In this document: one piece after another, positions 34,572 through 44,500 of the stretch | Layout: each line of letters begins with the position of its first letter | Position numbering within the stretch: the stretch's first letter is position 1 | NCBI RefSeq assembly: GCF_042219825.1 | Contig: NZ_JBHJHQ010000011.1 | Span: 1-64,000 of the forward strand | From: JBHJHP01 sp042219825 | GTDB lineage: Bacteria; Bacteroidota; Bacteroidia; Bacteroidales; UBA5342 | Direction: 5' to 3' | Length of the DNA stretch: 64,000 nt | Made by a program: the position numbers and the translations under genes | Notes under the pieces: model-generated | Database searches by the model: none | What the model was told of the DNA's origin: nothing | Seen by the model: the letters and a program-made list of their open reading frames with translations, nothing else

Positions 34572-37500
34572 ATGCTAAAGATTAAAAAACCTCTCATTCC
34601 GGCGATCCTGCTAATTGCAGTATTCTGCATATCTGCTACAACAGAAATTGCAGATTCAAACACTGCTTTTATCAGAAAAATAATGAGCTACCAAACAGTT
34701 TACAGGCAGGAGAAAGCCTATCTGCAAACCGATAAACCGGTGTACTATACGGGTGAAACAATTTGGTTCAGTGGTTTTATTATGAATGTAAAAAATCAAA
34801 AGCTGAATGAAACAGAAGTTGTTATGTATGTTGATTTACTCAAGCCAACCGGAGGTGTCATTCAAAAAAAGATACTGAAACTAAACAAAGGAAGGGCATA
34901 TGGGCAAATTGATATTCCTTCAGAATATAAAAGTGGCGAATATATACTTGTTGCCTATACAAACTGGATGCGAAATACCGGTGCCGATTTTTATTACCGA
35001 AAACCTGTGTATATCCTGAATGATCAACCTTCGAAAGAGAAAAATGAATATGCAATTGAAGATACTGTTTCAAATATCCTAAAGGACCTGAATATAAGGG
35101 GAAATAAAAACAAGGAAGTAGAGACGCCTGATTATACAGAAGAACAGAACAAAGAGCCCGGACTAAAACTTACTTTTTATCCTGAAGGTGGTGAAATATT
35201 ATCCGGCATCAATTGCAAAGTGGCGTTTGAAGCCAAAGACAAAACAGGACTGAATATTGCAGTAACAGGTTATGTTAAAGACAATACAGGGAATATTGTT
35301 TCCACCATACAAACACTTTGGAAGGGACGTGGATTCTTTATGTTTACACCAGAGGCCGGTAAAACATATTTTGCAGAAATAAATGTAGACAATGAACCTG
35401 ACCCCCTGAAATTTCCCCTTCCTGAGGTTCTGCTATCAGGATACAATCTGAAGGTTGAATCATCCCCACAAGCTCCAAATATTCTGGTGACCATCACTAA
35501 CAGCTCAGGCAGGTTTGAAAACTTATTTTTACTCGCCATGCAGAATACCTCGCCTGTTTACGCCCTTTCAGACAGCCTGAATCAGGAAACAAAAACGTAT
35601 GCCATTCCAAAACAAGACCTGAATACAGGTATTATTCAGTTTACGGTCTTCGATCATATCAAACGTCCGGTGTGCGAACGTCTGTTTTTTCTCAGCAAGA
35701 ATGACCAGCTCCAGTTCAGCATTGATAATCCACATTTTCAAGCAGATAAAAGAGGAAAAGTTTCCGTTGAACTAACAGCTAAAGACAAAGAAGGATATCC
35801 TGTAAAAGGATCTTTTTCACTAGCTGTTACCGATGCGGATCGATTAAGCGAGGAACTATATCGCGATCCCGATTTTGTATCCAATTTCTATTTGAGTTCT
35901 ATGCTCCCTGGTTTACCTGAAGACCTGAAGGACATATTGAAACTAGGTTCCAAAAACTATCTTATGTCAGAACTGCTGATGTTGACAAATGGATGGAGAC
36001 GTTATACATGGGAAGAAGTGCTAAAGGATACCATTCCAATGCCCAAATATCTTGAAGAACCAGGACTTTACTTTAAAGGTCAGTTATTTCGCAACAATAA
36101 TAAAAAGAAAGAAGTTCCCTCAGGCATGGATGTTACATTGTTTTTTGCCAAGAGTTTTAACGTATACACACAATTTACAGATGACAATGGTGAATTTTCG
36201 TTTATATTGAAAGATTTTAATGACACCATGAGTGCTGTTTTACAGACAAAAAACAAGATGAACCTGAAGAAAGATTTTCTGCTGGAACTTGAGACCAACA
36301 ATAAATCACAACCAGTTGACTTCTCTGTCTCAAATCCATTTGAACTGAGAGGCGAAAATCTTTCCGGAGTTTACAATACCGGCCTGTTAAAAAGAAATAC
36401 CCTGGAAGAAGAACTGGCCGCTGCCGCCGATAATCAATTGTACCTGGATACCACAGATGTAATTATTGACGAGGTAACTGTTACCGGAACTAAAGGCAAG
36501 GATTTTAAAAATGCCATGGTAAAGAAATATGGTGCTCCGGATCAAACCGTTGGGAAAAGACAACTTGAAGATCTCAACGAACAAAAACCCTGGAACTGGG
36601 GATTGATGAGTATCATAGAAGATGCAATACCCGGACTCGAAGTACTAATGACATCAGACACGTCGATCAGATTCACACCAAAGGACAGACGACGTCATCA
36701 GTTCTTTATTTTTGTTGACGGAGAACTTGTTGGATCTACAAATGCGAATGGTGTGCTTAACAAAATGCACAGACTCTATCAGGTTCAGGATTTAATTATT
36801 CTTGATCCTACAATTGTAAGTTCTATTGATCTTATTTACCCTCAGGAAGACCAACCCGGTAACGTATTGAAAGGTCTTGCAGAGTTTTACAATACTCAGA
36901 TCGGAGATGATCAATCTGCTATTTCAGACGTTAATTCGATGATCGAGCAATCTGAAAACCTGACTGCACCGGTAGGTATACTGTCTATCTATACCGTAAA
37001 TGGTGGTGGACTTTACAGTCAGGTTCATTACAAGGGAATATTAAAATTAAAAGTAACAGGGTACAGTAAAACAAAAGAATTCTATTCTCCGGATTATTCT
37101 GATCCTGACACAAAAATTAAATCTGATGAACGCACAACACTGTACTGGAATCCTGAAATAGAAACAGATGAATTCGGTAAGGCAGTCGTGGAATTTTACA
37201 ATTCAGATAGCGGACACAGGTTTAGGGCTGATGTGGTTGGCCTGTCTGCAGATGGAGTACCTGGTAACGCGCGACTGGAATTCGGATCAGACAAACCATT
37301 GGCTCCTCCAGTATTGGCAGAGCAAGAGCCAGCAGAAGAGAATGATGTTATTTTTTACGAAAATCCTGATGACATACCCGTAGTAGAAGAAGAACCGGAA
37401 CCCGTTTGGATTAATCCAACAAAAATCAAAGTTCATGTGAGCCAACCAGATAACCAACCTGCCGTGTTTGCCGATGTAACAGTTTTGTCCAGAAAATGGG

Positions 37501-38594
37501 GCAACGTGACGGATGAAGATGGCAACTTCTATCTGGATATGGCTTTGGTGAGAGATTATGACACTGTAATTATTTCCTACAAGGGAGAAGCAGACAAAAT
37601 ACTAATTGCTTCTGATATAAGCGATAATGATACGCATGTTACGCTGAGCCCATTAAAATTGTCACAAACAAATGAAGATGGAAATGATATTGCAAGACAT
37701 GCTATCCGGAATCTGTTAAAAACGCGATCGAAAAAAACTGAATACGGACTGGTTGCCTACCGTCAGGAAACCGGTTGGGGGAAAGAGATGCAGTCGTTGC
37801 TTGATCTGAATGTTGTTATACGTGTTCCGGGAATACTGGACAACTCTATTATTTATAGTTCAAGGATTTTAAAGGGACAATGGTTCAAAACCGATAACTA
37901 CGATAATCATGTGGATTTTTCACCTAAGGTTAACAGTATCTACGATATTCAGGACATGGATCCTGTCTATAACGGAGCTACATTCCTGAAGCAACAGTAT
38001 CGAAAAAGTTATGAATATGTATTGGAAGGTAAAACCCGGTACATGGATAGACCAGTATACAAAATTTCGTTCGATCAGACTGAATCTGCACCGTGGGCTC
38101 TGCAGAAAGGCTTTATGCTGGTTGAACCGGAAACCTACGCCATTTTGTACGTGGAATGGAAAGCCAGCCCGAAAGGTGCAAGATATATTGTTCCGGATCA
38201 GTATCTTATGGCTGGAACAAAATTCGATGATTTTGAGCTGCAGTCTGAATTGAATATGGCAACTTTTAATAATGATGCCAATGGATTTGTCCTGAAAAGT
38301 GCCCGTCAGGACGTAGCATTCAATTTAAATCATAAAAGTTGTTTCTATTCCCGTGAATTGGTGATCAATGAATATTTTGAAACCCTTCCGTTTAAATTCT
38401 TTCCCAATTCATTCAGCGATCTGGATAAGCGCTTTGTTCTAATCAAAAACCCGGTTTATAATCCACGAAAATGGAGAGTACCATGGTTCCTGCCTGTTAA
38501 TGGCGACATTTCAGACAGGGTGCCATATATGCACGAAGTATTGATACTGACTGACCCGGATACAAAACTGGATCTTTTAAATATTGATTTTTAA
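34572..38594 (+). CDS. large exported MG2-domain protein with TonB-plug-like and regulatory domains
   Basis: A 1340-residue protein with a signal peptide (PLIPAILLIAVFCISATT). An alpha-2-macroglobulin MG2-type domain follows (about 45-150: YLQTDKPVYYTGETIWFSGF), then further beta-sandwich domains to about 600. A TonB-receptor plug-like segment (about 635-830) contains DEVTVTGTKG and FFIFVDGELVG. Next come a macroglobulin-like piece (ETDEFGKAVVEFYNSD, about 860-890), a carboxypeptidase-like regulatory domain (about 960-1030: VFADVTVLSRKWGNVTDEDG) and a C-terminal domain of unknown type. There is no transmembrane barrel, so it is not a transporter itself. Such chimeras are common in Bacteroidota, but their role (surface scaffold, protease trap or signalling) is unknown. 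Confidence 0.75.
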   Translation: MLKIKKPLIPAILLIAVFCISATTEIADSNTAFIRKIMSYQTVYRQEKAYLQTDKPVYYTGETIWFSGFIMNVKNQKLNETEVVMYVDLLKPTGGVIQKKILKLNKGRAYGQIDIPSEYKSGEYILVAYTNWMRNTGADFYYRKPVYILNDQPSKEKNEYAIEDTVSNILKDLNIRGNKNKEVETPDYTEEQNKEPGLKLTFYPEGGEILSGINCKVAFEAKDKTGLNIAVTGYVKDNTGNIVSTIQTLWKGRGFFMFTPEAGKTYFAEINVDNEPDPLKFPLPEVLLSGYNLKVESSPQAPNILVTITNSSGRFENLFLLAMQNTSPVYALSDSLNQETKTYAIPKQDLNTGIIQFTVFDHIKRPVCERLFFLSKNDQLQFSIDNPHFQADKRGKVSVELTAKDKEGYPVKGSFSLAVTDADRLSEELYRDPDFVSNFYLSSMLPGLPEDLKDILKLGSKNYLMSELLMLTNGWRRYTWEEVLKDTIPMPKYLEEPGLYFKGQLFRNNNKKKEVPSGMDVTLFFAKSFNVYTQFTDDNGEFSFILKDFNDTMSAVLQTKNKMNLKKDFLLELETNNKSQPVDFSVSNPFELRGENLSGVYNTGLLKRNTLEEELAAAADNQLYLDTTDVIIDEVTVTGTKGKDFKNAMVKKYGAPDQTVGKRQLEDLNEQKPWNWGLMSIIEDAIPGLEVLMTSDTSIRFTPKDRRRHQFFIFVDGELVGSTNANGVLNKMHRLYQVQDLIILDPTIVSSIDLIYPQEDQPGNVLKGLAEFYNTQIGDDQSAISDVNSMIEQSENLTAPVGILSIYTVNGGGLYSQVHYKGILKLKVTGYSKTKEFYSPDYSDPDTKIKSDERTTLYWNPEIETDEFGKAVVEFYNSDSGHRFRADVVGLSADGVPGNARLEFGSDKPLAPPVLAEQEPAEENDVIFYENPDDIPVVEEEPEPVWINPTKIKVHVSQPDNQPAVFADVTVLSRKWGNVTDEDGNFYLDMALVRDYDTVIISYKGEADKILIASDISDNDTHVTLSPLKLSQTNEDGNDIARHAIRNLLKTRSKKTEYGLVAYRQETGWGKEMQSLLDLNVVIRVPGILDNSIIYSSRILKGQWFKTDNYDNHVDFSPKVNSIYDIQDMDPVYNGATFLKQQYRKSYEYVLEGKTRYMDRPVYKISFDQTESAPWALQKGFMLVEPETYAILYVEWKASPKGARYIVPDQYLMAGTKFDDFELQSELNMATFNNDANGFVLKSARQDVAFNLNHKSCFYSRELVINEYFETLPFKFFPNSFSDLDKRFVLIKNPVYNPRKWRVPWFLPVNGDISDRVPYMHEVLILTDPDTKLDLLNIDF

Positions 38595-38598
38595 ACCG

Positions 38599-39138
38599 AT
38601 GCGTAAGGTCGTTCTGTATATAGCCTGTAGTGTGAACGGCAAAATTGCACGTAAGGACGGAAGTGTGGATTGGCTGGAAAATCTTCCAAATCCCGATAAG
38701 GATGATTACGGGTATGCCGGTTTTCTGGAGACCATTGACACAACAATAATGGGTAACAAAACGTATCGGCAGATCATAGGCTGGGATATTGAATTTCCGT
38801 ATAAAAATAAAACCAACTACGTTTTGACCCGAAACCGGGATAAGGCGGATGATCAGTATGCGAAATTTATTTCTGACGTTCCTGTTTCCTTTATAAAAAT
38901 CCTGAAATCAGGCGAAGGTAAAAACATATGGTTAATAGGAGGTGGACAGGTCAATACGCTTTTCTGGAACAACAGATTAATAGATGAGATCAGAGTCTTC
39001 ATAATGCCATATGTGCTTTCGGAAGGCATTGAACTGTTCGAAGGTCTGCCGGATGAAATGCAACTCAGACTTATCCGGCAGAAAAAATTTACATCCGGAG
39101 TTGTTGAACTGGTGTACACACCGGATTATCAGGACTGA
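38599..39138 (+). CDS. dihydrofolate reductase-family protein (RibD C-terminal domain)
   Basis: A 179-residue cytoplasmic NADPH-dependent reductase-like protein. It shows YIACSVNGKIARKDGSVDWLE, TTIMGNKTYRQIIGW and NIWLIGGGQVNTLFWN, the standard RibD_C/DHFR-fold landmarks. These stand-alone proteins are similar to the deaminoreductase domain of riboflavin synthesis, but their substrate is generally unknown. The ATG at 38599 is chosen over the TTG at 38584, which lies inside the upstream gene. It starts 4 bases after that gene ends and overlaps the convergent LytTR gene by 10 bases. Confidence 0.88.
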   Translation: MRKVVLYIACSVNGKIARKDGSVDWLENLPNPDKDDYGYAGFLETIDTTIMGNKTYRQIIGWDIEFPYKNKTNYVLTRNRDKADDQYAKFISDVPVSFIKILKSGEGKNIWLIGGGQVNTLFWNNRLIDEIRVFIMPYVLSEGIELFEGLPDEMQLRLIRQKKFTSGVVELVYTPDYQD

Positions 39139-39905
39139 TTTACAGGCTTTAAGCTTTCAACTACATCCTTTTTGTAGCTGCGCCCAATGTTGAGGGTAAA
39201 TTTATCAATCTCAATTTCATTATTGCTCAAACGGCTAATTTTATCCGTATTGATTAAAAACGAACGATGGATCCTGAGAAAATAATCCGGTAACCGTTCT
39301 TCCAGAGAACTGATTTTCTCTTTACTCGCTACCTCCTCTCCCTGCGTGTGTATTTTAACAAAATCTGATAAACTTTCAATAAACAGAATATCGTTCAACG
39401 GAATCCGGGTAAGTTTTCTGTTGGACATAACTTCAAGAACACCAGCTTCTCTTTTTGCCACCTCCTCTCTTAAAATGAGCAGCTCCTTGTGATTATCTGC
39501 CAGCTGTTTTACCATTAATGTAAATGAACCAATAAACACTATAACATATAAAATCACGCCAAGCGTAATACCATCAGAAGCATTAGGGCCTATCTCACTG
39601 TAATCAAATTTAGCCAGGTAAATAAAAGCCCACATCAGAACCATCAGCTCCAGATATAATGAAACAACCAGCGTATAAAAAAAGTATAGTCCGAATTTGA
39701 AATATTTTTTTTGAAGCAGAAACTTAGGAACCAGTACATAGTTAAAAAAATATGACGTTCCCATGATAACAGGCAACAACGAAATGGTAAAGAAAAACGC
39801 ATGCAGTTTATTCCCCCACGAAACCCCAAACACCAACGTTAAAAACAATACGACAATTATCCAGAAAATAATATGCCACACCGGTTTAGGAAATTTAACT
39901 GCCAT
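39129..39905 (-). CDS. membrane-anchored LytTR-family transcription regulator
   Basis: A 258-residue protein with four membrane helices in the first 150 residues (WHIIFWIIVVLFLTLVF and three more), a short linker helix, and a C-terminal LytTR DNA-binding domain (about 163-255: RIPLNDILFIESLSDFVKIH, LEERLPDYFLRIHRSFLIN). It has no receiver domain or kinase, so it probably senses a membrane or small-molecule signal directly, or is controlled by a partner. The 153-residue gene starting at 40397 is 30 bases upstream on the same strand. Confidence 0.87.
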   Translation of the reverse strand: MAVKFPKPVWHIIFWIIVVLFLTLVFGVSWGNKLHAFFFTISLLPVIMGTSYFFNYVLVPKFLLQKKYFKFGLYFFYTLVVSLYLELMVLMWAFIYLAKFDYSEIGPNASDGITLGVILYVIVFIGSFTLMVKQLADNHKELLILREEVAKREAGVLEVMSNRKLTRIPLNDILFIESLSDFVKIHTQGEEVASKEKISSLEERLPDYFLRIHRSFLINTDKISRLSNNEIEIDKFTLNIGRSYKKDVVESLKPVNQS

Positions 39906-39935
39906 TTTCTGACTTCTAAAATAAAAGTTTTGTTA

Positions 39936-40397
39936 CTATAGATTGTTGTTGAATTGCCGCAAGTCCTGAAAGTGATACTTCACATATAAGTCAAGCAGCA
40001 AAAAGCCTTCTGATGAGAGATTATAAACGGCACTAAAGTGTTCAACAATATGGTATTTTACAAAATAAAGTAGTTTTGCGTCAAATTCCGGGTTCATGCT
40101 TTCCCTTTCTCTCTTTTCAATCAGACTTCTCATTCTGTCCAGTTCTTCATTTATCCGGTATTCAGCATATGTGTTATCCTTATCAATCACACTTTGAGTG
40201 GAAAAAAATACTTCCGTTATCTTATCTTTAATGGCCGATCGGAGTTCTTCTGTCAATCTGATATCCGAAAAACTTTTTTTAATCAGCGCAAAAACATCAC
40301 GACACAAATCATCATGAAATGATTTCAGGTTTTGATCAATCACATCGAATTCCTGATAAAGTTCCTTTATAAACTTTTCCCCGTCAAATAAATTCAT
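39936..40397 (-). CDS. hypothetical helical protein (153 aa)
   Basis: A soluble, charged, mostly helical protein (FIKELYQEFDVIDQNLKSF, INEELDRMRSLIEKRERESM) with no signal peptide or membrane segment. No family was recognised. It is the upstream neighbour of the LytTR regulator by 30 bases on the same strand, so the two are probably co-transcribed and it may be a regulatory partner. Confidence 0.65.
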   Translation of the reverse strand: MNLFDGEKFIKELYQEFDVIDQNLKSFHDDLCRDVFALIKKSFSDIRLTEELRSAIKDKITEVFFSTQSVIDKDNTYAEYRINEELDRMRSLIEKRERESMNPEFDAKLLYFVKYHIVEHFSAVYNLSSEGFLLLDLYVKYHFQDLRQFNNNL

Positions 40398-40542
40398 TCT
40401 CGCTAATTTTATATTTCTTTTGTTGTAACACTTAACTTACAACAAAGATTAAATATAGAAATTTTTTTACGGAATTTGACGTCACTTTTTAATGAAACAG
40501 CGCTAAGAATGCTGAACAACAGGTTTAGGACCGGATACGACA

Positions 40543-40573
40543 TTGCTGTTTTTGGGGGTTCAACTTAATTTTG
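40543..40573 (+). promoter_or_regulatory. promoter of the ExbB/TolQ-like gene
   Basis: TTG (40543-40545), a 20-base spacer and TAATTTTG (40566-40573) match both consensus boxes, 24 bases before the ATG. Confidence 0.55.
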
Positions 40574-40597
40574 AAGTGAACTAAAAAAATTCAAATT

Positions 40598-40981
40598 ATG
40601 ATGAAACTATTTTATGAAGGCGGCGCCCTGTTTATGGGCATTCTTACCCTTGTTTTAATTATTATTCTGGCATGGGGAATCTATCACTTTATTATTGGAA
40701 CAAAGGCCAAAGAGAGCAAAACTGATCTGATTATACACAGACTGTCTTACATTAAATCATTTGGTTTTTTTGCCATGATAACAGGAATATTAGGGCAATT
40801 AATCGGAATGTATGTTGCGTTCAGTTATATTGCAAAAGTGGGTGACATATCAAAATCTCTGTTTTTTGGTGGTTTAAAGGTATCCATGATCGCACCTATT
40901 TACGGCATAATCATATTTCTGTTTTCCTTATTGCTATGGTTTGTAATGGATTATATTTTACACCGTAATAAGGTTTCCTGA
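40598..40981 (+). CDS. MotA/TolQ/ExbB-like small membrane protein
   Basis: A 127-residue protein with three membrane helices (about 10-32, 52-78 and 97-120). The helix arrangement and the stretch FFGGLKVSMIAPIYGIIIF, with small residues in the last two helices, resemble the pore helices of ExbB/TolQ/MotA proton channels. It lacks the large cytoplasmic domain of those proteins, and no ExbD/TolR partner is adjacent. The function is uncertain. It may start at either of two adjacent ATGs (40598 or 40601). It is divergent from the LytTR pair, which may regulate it. Confidence 0.7.
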   Translation: MMKLFYEGGALFMGILTLVLIIILAWGIYHFIIGTKAKESKTDLIIHRLSYIKSFGFFAMITGILGQLIGMYVAFSYIAKVGDISKSLFFGGLKVSMIAPIYGIIIFLFSLLLWFVMDYILHRNKVS

Positions 40982-41040
40982 GCTAACCAAAATTGTTATT
41001 TATTGCTTTTATTTCCTTAATTTTATAACTGGAAAAATTA

Positions 41041-41081
41041 AACCGGTACAGGATCAGTATGTGATCCTGTATACGGTTTTT
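41041..41081 (+). terminator. terminator after the ExbB/TolQ-like gene
   Basis: A long hairpin: AACCGGTACAGGATCA, loop GTATG, TGATCCTGTATACGGTT with a small bulge, followed by a run of T residues. It separates this gene from the next lipoprotein/protease operon. Confidence 0.8.
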
Positions 41082-41106
41082 CTGTTAATCTTTATAACTA
41101 AATATT

Positions 41107-41511
41107 ATGAAAGCCCATTTTTTACTTGTATTGGTCCTGATAATGGCAAGTTGTTCATCGTTGAAAAAAACCGGATCCGTAAATAATTTTGAAGAGATTA
41201 CATTTGGCAGTGGTGGCGGATTTACAGGCTTAACGAATACCTATATGCTGAATGCTGAAGGTTTTGTATTTAAAATGAACGGCGAACAGCAGGAACAACT
41301 CAAACGTATTGATTACAGATCACTCAAAGGAATTTCAAAACACCTGAAAAAAATTGATTTTGAGCATATTCAAAATGATACCAAAGGTAACATGACATAC
41401 TTTATTGAAGTGATTACCAAAGACTACCAAAACAAGGCAACCTGGTCCGATGCTTCATCTGATCCTGTATTGAAAGAGTTTTATTCTGAACTTGTAAAAA
41501 CGTTAAACTAG
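41107..41511 (+). CDS. emfourin-like lipoprotein, putative M4 protease inhibitor
   Basis: A 134-residue lipoprotein with signal MKAHFLLVLVLIMASC (lipidated Cys 16). The mature part has ITFGSGGGFTGLTNTYMLN (about 31-49) and LKGISKHLKKIDF, which resemble the small emfourin fold: a GGFTGL-type opening strand and a short helical part. Emfourin is the inhibitor encoded beside the M4 protease protealysin in Serratia. The next gene, 6 bases downstream on the same strand, is an M4 protease. Together these suggest an outer-membrane or periplasmic inhibitor guarding the cell. The homology call is from memory of the pattern, not from a search. Confidence 0.55.
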   Translation: MKAHFLLVLVLIMASCSSLKKTGSVNNFEEITFGSGGGFTGLTNTYMLNAEGFVFKMNGEQQEQLKRIDYRSLKGISKHLKKIDFEHIQNDTKGNMTYFIEVITKDYQNKATWSDASSDPVLKEFYSELVKTLN

Positions 41512-41517
41512 CTTATT

Positions 41518-44500
41518 ATGAAGATTAAATTATACGCTTTCCTGTTTCTGTTTTTCCCTTCGGTACTTACATCTGCCCAACAGACACATAGTTTTAAAAC
41601 TGTCAACCGCAATACGTCAGGCACCACAGCAACAAACCTGAAATATACGACCATCAATAGCGGCACGCAAACTAAATCCACTCCACTGTCTTCAACATCA
41701 GCTTTCCCTGTTTCAAAAAATATGAAGCAACCCGGATTATCACAGAATTCCAACGTTAAAAACCTGGTAAAGTCAAAGGGATTGCCAGTGTATTTTGAAG
41801 TAGATAAAAAGGAGCTTCAGACAAAAAGTGCAAGAACTCTGAAGCAGCAATTTTATGACTTTCACACGTCTGTTTCTTCAACAACACGGCTCCATGATCC
41901 TGAAAAGGATCTTGAAATAAGATCTGTCATAACCGATGAACTTGGGATCACTCATATTAAGGCACAACAACTTTATAAAGGGATAGAAGTTGAGGGAGGT
42001 GAAAGCTTCCTTCATATAAAATCGGACAGGGATTTATTTACCGGAAAGATATACCTGGTTGATCCGGATATCCAAACCACTTCTAGCCTCACAGAAGAAC
42101 AGGCTGTTCAAAAAGTAAAATCAGATATTTCTACCAGAACTATTTGCCGGGCCATAAGTGAACCCCAAAGGAATTTCCTGGGGTATGATCCGGTTCAGCC
42201 AAAGCTTGTTATTTACGATAACAAGTTGGTTTACAAAGTTGAGTACAGGCCAAATATTATTGAAGAATGGATATATTATATTGATGCCGGTAATGGTTCT
42301 GTGGTCAAAGCATATAATAATACCAAATCAGATGGTCCTGCAACCGCCACAGCTACAGATTTAAATAATGTGCAACGCACTGTAAACACTTATCTTGAGA
42401 ACGGAACATATTACCTGATGGATATTGCCGAACCTATGTTTAACACTGAAACAGGCGAAGGTCAGATAATGACTCTGGATGCACAAAACACATCGACACA
42501 AAACCTCGATTATACCCAGGTTACATCATCGAATAACACATGGAATAACCCAACAGCAATTTCGGCTCACTACAATACAACCACGGCATACCGCCATTAT
42601 AAAGATGCGTATGGAAGAAATTCTATCAATGGTCAGGGAGGAAATATTATTTCGCTTATTAACGTTACAAACGATGATGGCACATCCATGGAAAACGCAT
42701 TCTGGAATGGTAAAGCAGCATTCTATGGCAATGGGGGAATCAATTTTAAACCATTGGCAGGTGCACTGGATGTTACAGCACATGAACTGGGGCACGGCAT
42801 TATTTCCAGTACAGCCAATCTTGAATACCAGGGACAGTCCGGAGCTATAAACGAAAGTTACGCGGATATTTTCGGTGCCATGGTTGACCGTGAAGACTGG
42901 CTGATTGGAGAAGATATTACCAAAACAACCTTCTCCCCATCCGGTGCGCTACGCAACATGGCTGATCCCCACAACATGGGAACAGGTCTTAACGACCCTT
43001 ACTGGCAACCTGATCATTTAAAGGAAATGTATCTTGGCGATCAGGATAATGGTGGTGTACATATAAACAGCGGTATCGGAAATTATGCCTATTATCTTTT
43101 TGCCACAGCTATTACAAAAGATAAAGCCGAACAGGTATATTACCGGGCACTAACGACTTACCTTACCAGCAAATCACAGTATATCGATTTAAGAATAGCC
43201 GTGATACAGTCTGCAAAAGATTTATATGGTGATGCTTCGAATGAAGTAACAAAGGCTGGTGAAGCTTTCGATGCTGTTGGTATTTACGAAGAAGAAGTAA
43301 TTGATTATGAACAGGATTACAACACCAACCAGGGAGATGAATATCTTTTAACCTACAATACCGACACACAGTTTCCATATTATTTATATAGAACCACAAC
43401 AACAGGAGAAGACTTTATTGGCCTCACAACAACTGACATGAAAGGGAAACCCAGTGTAACAGACAACGGGGTGGATGCAGTTTTTGTAGATCAAAACGAT
43501 TATATAAAATACTTAAGTATTGACCCAAACACTCCGGCAGAGAACTATCTCTCACAGGAAGCTTTCTGGGATAACGTTGCCGTGTCAAAAGACGGCACTC
43601 GTGTTGCAGCCATTTCTACTGAAGTAGATACAGCTATTTATATTTACGACTTTAATGCGGCACAGTGGGCAAAGTACCATCTGTATAATCCAACAACCAG
43701 TCACAGTGGCGAAGATGCCGGTGGGGTACTCTACGCCGATGCCATTGAATTTGATTTTACAGGAGAATACCTGATGTATGATTCCTACAACCAACTGAAT
43801 TCATCAACAGGTGATGATATCAGTTACTGGGATATAGGATTTATAAAGGTCTGGGATAATGAAACCAACAATTTTGGAGACGGGACTATTACCAAACTGT
43901 ATGGAGACCTGCCTGAAAACGTCAGCGTTGGCAATCCGGTATTTTCCAAAAACTCACCTTATATTATTGCTTTTGACTATTTTGATAATGTAAACGAAGA
44001 TTATGCCGTTCTGGGAGCAAATCTTTTGACCGGCGATCTGGATATGATTGTATCTAATGCAACGCTTGGATATCCGTCATTTTCAAAAAATGATGATAAA
44101 ATTGCTTACTCTGCACTCACCACAGATGATCTTGAAGTCGTCGCAGAAATTAGTCTTGCTTCCAATAAAATTTCAGCATCCGGTAATGCCGACATATTAA
44201 TATACGATGCCAGATGGCCTGTATATTACACTGTTGGAACCCGAAGTCTGCAACTGGCTCCTGTGGCTAATTTTACAGCTGATTTCATCTCAGGAACAGC
44301 ACCTCTACAGGTTCAGTTTATTGACCAGTCCATCAACAACCCTGAAACATGGCAGTGGTCATTCCAGGGAGGAACACCGTCAACTTCTGCAATACAGAAC
44401 CCGGTAATTAATTACAGTAATCCGGGTATTTACCAGGTTTCTTTGACGTGTATAAACGATGCGGGACAAAACACCATGACCAAATCAAGTTACATCAATG

